From assembly GCA_910579975.1 (NCBI GenBank), contig CAJTWU010000020.1, positions 1 to 28,365 on the forward strand: a stretch of DNA of 28,365 bases, written 5' to 3'. The notes under the pieces are model-generated. The model did no database searches. It saw only the letters and a list, made by a program, of their open reading frames with translations, and was not told the DNA's origin. Shown piece by piece: positions 8,348 through 15,764 of this stretch. The stretch comes from an uncultured Vampirovibrio sp. Lineage in GTDB: Bacteria > Cyanobacteriota > Vampirovibrionia > Gastranaerophilales > Gastranaerophilaceae. The position numbers and the translations under genes were made by a program. Each line of letters begins with the position of its first letter. Position 1 is the first letter of the stretch.

Positions 8348-9418
8348 TTACGATTGTTGCAATCCGCGTTTTAATTCTTCCGGACGGCTAGAACGAGCAA
8401 GTGCATCCTCTAAAGTAATTTTCTTTTTCAAATACAAGTCTCTAAGTGACATTTCTAATGTCTGCATACCGAAACCGGAGTTTGTTTGCATTGTTGAATA
8501 GATTTGAGCAGCTTTAGCTTCTCTAATCAAGTTTGCAATAGCCGGGATTACCAACATAACTTCCTGAGCCATTACACGACCTTGTTTAGTTCCATCAGGC
8601 TGTAACAAAGGAATAAGTGTTTGTGAGAATACAGCTACTAATGAGTTTGAAAGCTGTACACGAACCTGTTGCTGTTGACCTTCTGGGAATACGTCGATGA
8701 TACGGTCAATCGTTTGTGAAGCAGAAGAGGTGTGCAAAGTACCAAATACTAAGTGACCTGTTTCTGCGGCTGTCAAAGCCAATCTAATAGTATCTAAGTC
8801 ACGCATCTCACCAACAAGAATAATATCAGGGTCTTCACGAAGTGCTGACTTAAGAGCATTTGCAAAACTTCTTGTATCTTGTCCCAATTCTCTTTGGTGG
8901 ATAATAGAACGTTTTGACGGATGAATAAACTCGATAGGGTCTTCAATAGTCAAAATATGTTCAGAACGGGTTTCATTAATATAATTAATCATCGCAGCAA
9001 GAGTGGTTGATTTACCTGAACCGGTTGGCCCGGTTACAAGAATAAGTCCTCTTGGTTTTTCAGCCATTTTTCTAACTGTATCCGACAAACCTAATTCTTT
9101 AAAAGAAGGAACTTTAGATGTAATTACACGGAATGCAGCCGCGTAATTTCCTCTATCTTTGTAAATATTAACCCTGAAACGGCTTAATCCTTGAACACCA
9201 TAAGAGAAATCTAATTCCCAGTCTTGTTCCAATTTACGTCTTTGTTCCTTATTCAACATAGGAAATAAAAGCAACTCAACTTCTTCTGGTTTAAGTGCTG
9301 GTACATCCATCCTCTGTAAGTTACCGTCAATACGAACTACAGGCGGCAAACCGGCAGAAATATGTAAATCGGACCCTCTTTGTTTTACTACAACTTCCAA
9401 ATATTTTTCAATAAGCAT
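8348..9418 (-). CDS. pilT: Type IV pilus retraction ATPase PilT
   Basis: A hexameric cytoplasmic motor that depolymerises type IV pili, driving twitching motility and DNA uptake. Residues 1-100 form the N-terminal PAS-like domain (GSDLHIS). The secretion-ATPase core shows Walker A GPTGSGKST (130-138), the Asp box around TIEDPIE (157-163), Walker B with DPDIILVGEMRD (196-207) and the His box TAAETGHLVFGTLHT (216-230). The PilT-type C-terminal helix motif is AIANLIREAK. The length of 356 aa is typical. The pairing of MAQEVM with this motif resembles cyanobacterial PilT, as far as I recall. An AGAGGG ribosome site lies about 11 nt before the ATG. No other pilus gene is in the window. Confidence 0.96.
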   Translation of the reverse strand: MLIEKYLEVVVKQRGSDLHISAGLPPVVRIDGNLQRMDVPALKPEEVELLLFPMLNKEQRRKLEQDWELDFSYGVQGLSRFRVNIYKDRGNYAAAFRVITSKVPSFKELGLSDTVRKMAEKPRGLILVTGPTGSGKSTTLAAMINYINETRSEHILTIEDPIEFIHPSKRSIIHQRELGQDTRSFANALKSALREDPDIILVGEMRDLDTIRLALTAAETGHLVFGTLHTSSASQTIDRIIDVFPEGQQQQVRVQLSNSLVAVFSQTLIPLLQPDGTKQGRVMAQEVMLVIPAIANLIREAKAAQIYSTMQTNSGFGMQTLEMSLRDLYLKKKITLEDALARSSRPEELKRGLQQS

Positions 9419-9457
9419 TTTTAATTCAGCCCTCTTATTCTACATTCTCTCGTATAA

Positions 9458-9486
9458 ATATTAGCATAAAACAATATAATTGTAAA
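9458..9486 (-). promoter_or_regulatory. pilT promoter
   Basis: On minus: TTTACA (9486-9481), a 17-bp spacer, TAATAT (9463-9458), with TGC just upstream as an extended -10. It lies back-to-back with the promoter of the FliI-type gene, with 3 bp between the two -35 boxes. Confidence 0.6.
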
Positions 9487-9489
9487 CAT

Positions 9490-9519
9490 TTGTAATAAAA
9501 TTTGTTATTATGTTAAAAT
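9490..9519 (+). promoter_or_regulatory. FliI-type gene promoter, predicted leaderless
   Basis: TTGTAA (9490-9495), an 18-bp spacer, then TAAAAT (9514-9519) preceded by TGT (extended -10). Only 6 bp separate the -10 from the ATG at 9526, so transcription would begin at or within a base or two of the start codon. There is no Shine-Dalgarno sequence. Confidence 0.5.
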
Positions 9520-9525
9520 ATACTT

Positions 9526-10872
9526 ATGGATGGTGTAAATCAGGAATATTTAGATAAACTCAAAAATGGAGTTCGTGAAAAAATAGAGAGTGTAGACCTA
9601 TATCAGTTCAAAGGTAGTGTTTCAAAACTACTTGGTTTAACTGTTGAAGTTAAACTACCAGGACTTAAAATAGGTGATTTATGTTACATTGAAGCAGCAA
9701 CAGGCGAAAAAAAACCGGCTGAAGTTGTTGCGTTCAAAGGTGATGTTGCTCAATTACTGCTTCTATATGATGGATCAGGAATAGGTCAAGGAAGTCTTGT
9801 TACAACAACAGGAAAACCTATTATTATTCCTGTAGGCGATTTCTTATTGGGAAGACTTATAAGTCCAATGGGAGACCCTATTGATGGCAAACCTTTAAAT
9901 ATAGACGGTGCTGAATGGAGAAATGTGGACGGACCTCCACCCGGTCCTTTTGAAAGACCTATTATTACAGAAATGTTCTCTACCGGTGTTCGTGCAATTG
10001 ATTCATGCTTAACATTTGGTTGCGGACAGCGTATGGGCTTATTTGCTGGCTCTGGTGTAGGAAAAAGTACTCTTCTGGGCATGATTGCTAGAAACTCGGA
10101 TGCTGATGTCAACGTTGTAGCATTGATTGGAGAACGTGGAAGAGAAGTAAAAGAGTTTGTTGAAGATGCTCTTGGACCTGAAGGCATGAAGAAATCAGTA
10201 CTTGTGTGTTCAACAGGCGACCAACCACCGCTAATCAGACAAAAATGCTTATTAACCGCAACTGCTGTTTGTGAATATTTCAGAGATCAGGGCAAAAAAG
10301 TTTTTTTAATGACGGATACAGTAACACGTTGTGCAATGGCTGGACGTGAAGTTGGTTTATCTATTGGCGAACCTCCTACAATGAAAGGTTATCCTCCTTC
10401 AATATTTTCATGGCTGCAAAAAGTCCTTGAACGCGCCGGGAACAGTCCAAAAGGTTCAATTACAGCATTTTACACAGTTCTTATGGAAGGTGATGACATT
10501 AATGACCCTATTGTAGATACAGTTCGTGGTATTACAGACGGTCACATTTTCTTGTCGAGAAAAGTTGCAGAGTCTAACCACTATCCAGCAATAGATGTTC
10601 TAGGAAGCATTTCAAGACTTATGTCTGCCATCGCTGCTCCGGAACATAAAGAGGCTGCTGCAAAAATGAGAAAAATTCTTGCTATGTATCGCGAAAATAA
10701 AGACTTAATTGATGTCGGCATGTACCAGCCGGGAACGAACCCAAAACTTGATATAGCAATTGAAATGATACCTCAAATTAATGCATTTTTACAACAAAGA
10801 ACTTCTGATAGTGTAAATATGCAAAATACAATCGATACTTTAATAAGCATGATGTCCGGTGTTGATGTTTAA
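9526..10872 (+). CDS. FliI/YscN-family secretion ATPase, orphan
   Basis: An F1-ATPase-beta-like ATPase of the flagellar/type III export group. The N-terminal beta-barrel domain spans about residues 25-100. The catalytic core has Walker A AGSGVGKST (174-182), the family signature GERGREV (202-208) holding the catalytic Glu, a Walker B region KVFLMTD (258-264) followed by TVTRCAMAGREVG, and an ERAGNSPKGSITAFYTVL segment. MTDTVTR differs slightly from the common MDS-TR of FliI. The length of 448 aa is normal. No flagellar or injectisome partner lies nearby: the neighbours are pilT and a kinase-like gene. It could be flagellar FliI, a type III secretion ATPase, or a component of an unknown export device; family assignment is firm, the system is not. 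Confidence 0.9.
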   Translation: MDGVNQEYLDKLKNGVREKIESVDLYQFKGSVSKLLGLTVEVKLPGLKIGDLCYIEAATGEKKPAEVVAFKGDVAQLLLLYDGSGIGQGSLVTTTGKPIIIPVGDFLLGRLISPMGDPIDGKPLNIDGAEWRNVDGPPPGPFERPIITEMFSTGVRAIDSCLTFGCGQRMGLFAGSGVGKSTLLGMIARNSDADVNVVALIGERGREVKEFVEDALGPEGMKKSVLVCSTGDQPPLIRQKCLLTATAVCEYFRDQGKKVFLMTDTVTRCAMAGREVGLSIGEPPTMKGYPPSIFSWLQKVLERAGNSPKGSITAFYTVLMEGDDINDPIVDTVRGITDGHIFLSRKVAESNHYPAIDVLGSISRLMSAIAAPEHKEAAAKMRKILAMYRENKDLIDVGMYQPGTNPKLDIAIEMIPQINAFLQQRTSDSVNMQNTIDTLISMMSGVDV

Positions 10873-10874
10873 CC

Positions 10875-13403
10875 CTAAACAATACCAAAATTAATTCCCA
10901 AACAGCTTAATGCTTCTTCAGGATGTTCAATAAAGAAATTATATCTTTTCATAATTTCTTTATAAGTTAACGTAGGATTAAATTTAGCAGCATCTTCAGT
11001 AGCTTTTGCCATTTCTGCTACAAGCAGTTTAATAATAGCCTCTCTATCAACGGCTTTAGATAAATCATAGTTACAAGCATCGGCTATATTTTTTAAACAC
11101 CCTAAATTTGAAATAATATAAGTTTCTTCTGCTTTCATTTGATTAATATGGGAAGCATTTGGAATAATATTTTTCTTCTGCATAAAATCCAAACAAAAAC
11201 TATTTACTGTAGAGAATATTTTAACAGGATTATCAACATCAATCTTTGTATCAGGATTATAGATAGAGTCTTGCAGTGCTTTTGATAACTCTTTTACAAC
11301 CTCACTTTTACTCTGTTTGCCAATATTAGCTCCTTCAAGCATTGCCTCTGCAATTGATTCTGTATTACCTACAAGGTAATCTAAATGGTTAAACAGGTTT
11401 TTAATCGCTTGAACTTGTTCGGTTTGTGTTGTATTACCGTAATCAATTATTGTAATTGGTTTAGAACCGTTCATCAAATCTTTTATTTTATGAACATCTA
11501 CCATAATATTACCGCCATGCGGGTCGGATTGTACAACTTTCTTACCTGATTTTGGAAGAGAAAACAGCTGTTCACAATAAACTCTTACATAATTTTCTAC
11601 AAAATTTTTAAAATCCTCTTCTGTATTATTAGCTTTTTGCCATTCTCTTACGAAATCTTCACTATCCAACTGAACTCCTTGAGCTTTTTTCATAATAAAG
11701 ATATTTCTTTTTGCATCAATAACATCAACAGCATTAAAAGTTGTTGTCTGGGCTGAAATACCTTTTGCAGCTTCAGCTTCCTGAATAAGATTAATTTCTC
11801 CACCCCAAACATTAAACATATTATTAACCTGATTAATATCATATTTTTTACGTTCAGGAGTAGTAATAGTTTGCCTTGAAGTAAACCATGACCAATCTTC
11901 TTTTGCTCGTTCTGAGATTTTATTCAAAATTTTTCTTTTATCTTTAGCTATTTTATCCTCACGCAAAAAATAATCCTTTGTAATTTTTATAATAACCTCT
12001 TCGTTAGTCTTATTGTCTTTTGCAACATAAGTTTCAGCAACAGAACCAACACCGCAAGGTTTTATAATTGTATAACCTCCGGCATATTCCCTATCAAGAA
12101 GCTTTTGAGCTTCTTCAACTGTTCGTGAGGTAGAACATTTGCTTTTAATTTTTCTAAGAATACCCTGTAAATCTTTGAAGCCGTTTATATCCATTCCTTT
12201 TTTCTGAAGCTCTTTCATAGCATTGTCAATTAAATACTCTTCACTATTAAAACTCCAATCTCTGCCATCAAATAAATTTCTTCCCTTTCTGGTATTATAA
12301 CTTTCTAAAAGCTGATCAATTTGCTTACACAGTTTTTCTTGCTGTGACTCTGGAATATCAATTACAGTCTGCAAGTACTTAGGTAAAAATATATTTTCCA
12401 ACTCAAGTTTTTTTATCTTGGCATCAATTTGACCGTTTTGACCTTCTTCAAGCAGAATTTTCATAAAATCTTCATCTAATTTAGAAATCCCTGAAGGGTC
12501 AAATCTATCGCCTTTTATTATTACACTTAAATCATAACCTATATCACGAGCCAACTGCTGAAATTCAGTTAACTGATTTTCAGGAGGTTTATAAGAAATT
12601 GTATGTTTTTTATTAATAGCTGCAGCTTTTATTGAATTAGTAATCTTTGCTAAATTGATATGTCCTCTTGCTGCAACTGCTGCTATTCCCGCTGTTCCCA
12701 ACAAAGAAGAAGCAAGTATGTCTCTTTGCGACTCAAGAAAATCATTTAAAGAAGGGGCTGATTTATCTTTACGCTTTTCTTCTACATACCTTGCAAACAT
12801 ACTTACTGCAATTCCCGTTGGGATTAATAATGGATTTAGAACAGAAAGATAACCGGCCGCTCCATCAACAGAAGCAGTCGCAAGCATTGAACTAAAAGAC
12901 TCTTCTTTTCGAGCCTCCTTATTCATACCGGCAATATCAAGCCCTTTAAGCCCTAATTTTACTAATAGTCCCGTTAATAAAGAAACACCGGCAATCAAAA
13001 CTGCAGTCTTGGTTTTGTATTTTTGGGTAAATATATTTGCAAAAGTATTTGTCTTTTTTACAACAAATCCAGCACTTATAGCTGCTGTTGTTGCAAGTCC
13101 ATCTATAACTGCTTCAGAAGCATTTGAATTAGCTTTTTGATATCTCTCAATATAATTTTGTGCCTGCTCTTTTTGAACCAGCCCAAATCTGTATTTATCA
13201 ATCTCTTTTGCAACTTTCTTTTGAGATATAAAAGATGGTAAAAATCTTGCAAATAATCCGCGTTTTTTCTTAGCCTTACTAAACTCGTCCAAAAGTTCTA
13301 CGCCTGAATTAACAACTGATGGTGTAGTATAAGAATTTACAGCAGCTTGTTTTGCCGGATAAATTGTATTTACATTTCTAATAGCTATTTTATTTTCTGT
13401 CAT
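10875..13403 (-). CDS. Large protein with ABC1/UbiB-like kinase domain, 842 aa
   Basis: The C-terminal half carries an atypical kinase of the ABC1/ADCK/UbiB type. Numbered from the chosen start, visible elements are a glycine loop GVGSVAETYVA (about 451-461), the VIIK lysine (473), NLIQEAEAAKG with the family Glu (542), DPHGGN (627-632) replacing DPHPGN, and the metal-binding IDYG (D654). I see no clear KxGQ motif. The N-terminal 430 residues are unrecognised, with hydrophobic stretches near 133-150, 178-205 and 228-245 that suggest membrane insertion. The ATG at 13403 was chosen because AAGG lies about 7 nt upstream; an upstream ATG at 13475 would add a hydrophobic 24-residue stretch without a ribosome site. 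Its stop is 2 bp from that of the FliI-type gene. The kinase fold is fairly secure; substrate and pathway are unknown. Confidence 0.75.
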   Translation of the reverse strand: MTENKIAIRNVNTIYPAKQAAVNSYTTPSVVNSGVELLDEFSKAKKKRGLFARFLPSFISQKKVAKEIDKYRFGLVQKEQAQNYIERYQKANSNASEAVIDGLATTAAISAGFVVKKTNTFANIFTQKYKTKTAVLIAGVSLLTGLLVKLGLKGLDIAGMNKEARKEESFSSMLATASVDGAAGYLSVLNPLLIPTGIAVSMFARYVEEKRKDKSAPSLNDFLESQRDILASSLLGTAGIAAVAARGHINLAKITNSIKAAAINKKHTISYKPPENQLTEFQQLARDIGYDLSVIIKGDRFDPSGISKLDEDFMKILLEEGQNGQIDAKIKKLELENIFLPKYLQTVIDIPESQQEKLCKQIDQLLESYNTRKGRNLFDGRDWSFNSEEYLIDNAMKELQKKGMDINGFKDLQGILRKIKSKCSTSRTVEEAQKLLDREYAGGYTIIKPCGVGSVAETYVAKDNKTNEEVIIKITKDYFLREDKIAKDKRKILNKISERAKEDWSWFTSRQTITTPERKKYDINQVNNMFNVWGGEINLIQEAEAAKGISAQTTTFNAVDVIDAKRNIFIMKKAQGVQLDSEDFVREWQKANNTEEDFKNFVENYVRVYCEQLFSLPKSGKKVVQSDPHGGNIMVDVHKIKDLMNGSKPITIIDYGNTTQTEQVQAIKNLFNHLDYLVGNTESIAEAMLEGANIGKQSKSEVVKELSKALQDSIYNPDTKIDVDNPVKIFSTVNSFCLDFMQKKNIIPNASHINQMKAEETYIISNLGCLKNIADACNYDLSKAVDREAIIKLLVAEMAKATEDAAKFNPTLTYKEIMKRYNFFIEHPEEALSCLGINFGIV

Positions 13404-13513
13404 ACAAAACCTTACTAAGTATATAAATACGCTAAAATACAAAAAATTGCCCAATATGTTAAGTTCTATTAACATTTAAGCAATTTTTAAATATTTTGGA
13501 TTTTAATTAATGT
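13404..13513. promoter_or_regulatory. Divergent promoter region of kinase-like and helical-repeat genes
   Basis: 110 AT-rich bp between two divergent starts. On minus, TTTATATACTT (13427-13417) matches the core found upstream of both coiled-coil genes near 19060 and 20215. No confident -35 was found, and the plus-strand gene has no clear Shine-Dalgarno sequence. Confidence 0.3.
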
Positions 13514-14809
13514 ATGGAAGGTTTAAATTCTGTTGCAAATTTAAAAAACAATTACCATCTTTACTTTAAAGGCTCTAAAAGCATGCCTAAAAAAGAAGAA
13601 CCAAAACAATACACAGATGTTCTTACAGCTTTGGCTCTAACAGCCGGAGCTGCAATCGGAGGAATAATTGGAGGAAAAGTTGTTTACAAAAAATATTTTG
13701 ACAAACTTGCCTGTGGAGTAAAACGAGGCGAAATAAATGAAGCTTTATATAATTTTATAAAAAATAATGACCCAAAAGGCAGTTTATTTAATAATAAAAA
13801 AGCTCTTATAGAGCTTAACAATGGTCTTACAGATGAAAAGCTTATCATTATAAAACAACTTGCCAAGATGAAAGAAAATAATGCTCTTCGAGATTATTCT
13901 ACACAAAAACATCGTTTTTCTCTAAATGATATAAAAATGCTACTTGAAGGAACCAATGAAGAAAACATCAAATACCTTCAACAATTGGCTGAAAAATCAG
14001 AAAACTTAGGCGGAGATAGAATTAAGACTTTCAGTCCGCAACAAATACTGAATGTTATACAATGCATTAACAGCGAAAATCAAAAAGTTGCTCATCAATT
14101 AATTGATATAACCAAAATTCATTCAACAGAAATAACAGAACTTAGCCAATGTTTGAAAAATATTAATAAGGATAATATAGACATTTGGCGAATTTTACTT
14201 TCTACGAGAAAAAAAGGAAATAAAACAGAACTAAGTCTTGAAGAATTAAGCAAATTAACAAAAAAAATTGAAGAGACACAAAATCCTAAATGTGCCGAAG
14301 TTTTACTCAATGCCGACAAGAAAAATGGTTCAGGATTGTATATTCATAATGTAGAAGAAATATTAGAAATTCTTCCTGAGTTAAAAGAAAAACATGCAGA
14401 TATATATAGGAAATTTTACGAGCTTAAATCTACTTCAGAAATAAAAAGCAAACAATCATTAAAACTTCTTCTAAAAAGCAATGAACAAAATATTGAAATA
14501 ATAAATTCTCTTCTAATCAAAAAAGATAAGAATGAACGCTCTGTTATATTCGATAACTATGAAAAAATTGAAGAAATTCTTAAATTGATAAATAAAGATA
14601 ATAAAGAAATTACTAAAAAATTAATTGAGCTTACAAGTGTAAAATATATTTACACATCAAAATATAATTCATACTATACATCCGATTTATTAATAGAAAT
14701 TTTACAGAAATTATCTTCAGAAGCTGAAAGAGAAAAAGCAAAAACAATTCTTAAGGATAAAAACATTGAAGATTTTTCTCAATTTGTTGATGCATTTTTT
14801 AAGAAATAG
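13514..14809 (+). CDS. Unrecognised helical-repeat protein with one membrane segment, 431 aa
   Basis: I do not recognise a family. Residues 1-33 are polar (containing NYHLYFKGS). Residues about 37-58 are a Gly/Ala-rich hydrophobic segment (TAGAAIGGIIGG), probably a membrane span. From about residue 130 onward are eight or so divergent units of about 35-42 residues with the pattern FSLNDIKMLLEGTNEENIKYLQQLAEK, rich in Leu, Ile, Lys, Glu and Asn; this looks like an alpha-solenoid. There is no signal peptide ahead of the segment and no enzyme motif. No ribosome site precedes the ATG; an internal ATG at 13583 (M24) has AAAGG upstream and could be an alternative. The gene is divergent from the kinase-like gene, hinting at shared regulation. 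It overlaps the end of the dihydrouridine synthase gene by 11 bp. Confidence 0.7.
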   Translation: MEGLNSVANLKNNYHLYFKGSKSMPKKEEPKQYTDVLTALALTAGAAIGGIIGGKVVYKKYFDKLACGVKRGEINEALYNFIKNNDPKGSLFNNKKALIELNNGLTDEKLIIIKQLAKMKENNALRDYSTQKHRFSLNDIKMLLEGTNEENIKYLQQLAEKSENLGGDRIKTFSPQQILNVIQCINSENQKVAHQLIDITKIHSTEITELSQCLKNINKDNIDIWRILLSTRKKGNKTELSLEELSKLTKKIEETQNPKCAEVLLNADKKNGSGLYIHNVEEILEILPELKEKHADIYRKFYELKSTSEIKSKQSLKLLLKSNEQNIEIINSLLIKKDKNERSVIFDNYEKIEEILKLINKDNKEITKKLIELTSVKYIYTSKYNSYYTSDLLIEILQKLSSEAEREKAKTILKDKNIEDFSQFVDAFFKK

Positions 14810-15764
14810 ATACCAAAATTTTATCTAAAAGCGAAATAATTTCTTTTAAATTATCAAGCATAACAAGTTCACCACGATACCTTGAAGCCCCCTGAAATCC
14901 GTTAACATAATACGGATAAAACTTTCTCACAAATTTTATACCAATATCTTCTCCACGAAACTCAATTTCTTTTAGAAGATGTGTTTTCATATCATTAATT
15001 TTTTGTTCCAGTGTAGGAGGAGGTAAATATACACCGGTATGAAGGTATTTTTCTACTCTCGAAATCAGAGTTACATCACCCAAAACTCCGCGCCCAATAG
15101 CAACTCCGTCTGCTTGAGACTCTTCCAGGCACTGGACAGCGGTTTCAATTGAAACAACATCACCATTTGCAAAAACAGGAATATCTACATTGCGTTTAAG
15201 TTCTGCAATCTTTTTCCAATCAGCTTTACCACCATACATTTGAGAACGTGTTCGTCCATGAATAGTAATAAAATCCGCTCCGGCTTCTTGCATCTTTTGA
15301 CCGTATTCAACAAAGTTTAATTCATCCATTGTATATCCCAGACGAAATTTTACACTCAATGGAATTGAAATTTGAGATTTAACAGTTTTAACAATCTCTT
15401 GTGCTAAATCGACATTTCGCATAAGAGCAGCACCATCTGTACCTTTAACAACTTTATTAACAGGACAACCCATATTAATATCAATCATATCGGCAAATTT
15501 TTGCAAATATTCAGCACTATCAGCCATCATCTTAGGTTTATGACCACTTAATTGATAGGATATCGGAGAATGATTATCATCACGTTTAACAATATCAGTG
15601 TCCTTTACCTGGGTCAAAGCTTCTGAGCTAATCATCTCCGTTGTCAAAAGGCAACTCTTAGAATGTTCTCTAACAAGAGAACGCAAAACATAATCAGTAA
15701 TCCCAGCCATCGGAGCAAGCGAAACTCTACTTGCAATTAATGTATTAACCTTATCCGCCAACAT
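14799..15764 (-). CDS. dus: tRNA-dihydrouridine synthase (DusB-like)
   Basis: A flavin enzyme that reduces specific uridines of tRNA to dihydrouridine. The TIM-barrel domain shows LAPMAGITD (16-24), NMGCPVNKV with catalytic Cys C100, SVKFR with the FMN-contacting Lys (139), the ITIHGRTR motif (H169), FANGDV (198-203) and the phosphate-binding AIGRG (222-226). The C-terminal helical tRNA-binding domain follows. The length of 321 aa is typical of bacterial Dus. The start overlaps the end of the TPR gene by 14 bp, so translation is probably coupled; an independent ribosome site is weak. The 3' end overlaps the helical-repeat gene and no terminator separates them. Which Dus subfamily it belongs to cannot be settled by eye. 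Confidence 0.95.
   Translation of the reverse strand: MLADKVNTLIASRVSLAPMAGITDYVLRSLVREHSKSCLLTTEMISSEALTQVKDTDIVKRDDNHSPISYQLSGHKPKMMADSAEYLQKFADMIDINMGCPVNKVVKGTDGAALMRNVDLAQEIVKTVKSQISIPLSVKFRLGYTMDELNFVEYGQKMQEAGADFITIHGRTRSQMYGGKADWKKIAELKRNVDIPVFANGDVVSIETAVQCLEESQADGVAIGRGVLGDVTLISRVEKYLHTGVYLPPPTLEQKINDMKTHLLKEIEFRGEDIGIKFVRKFYPYYVNGFQGASRYRGELVMLDNLKEIISLLDKILVSIS

Noticed and set aside
8061..8501. Frames overlapping the ends of prs and pilT
   Set aside because: They are shadows of two certain genes and cross the shared terminator.
13404..13475. Upstream ATG of the kinase-like gene
   Set aside because: No ribosome site, and it would put a stretch containing promoter-like AT sequence into the protein; the ATG at 13403 has AAGG upstream.
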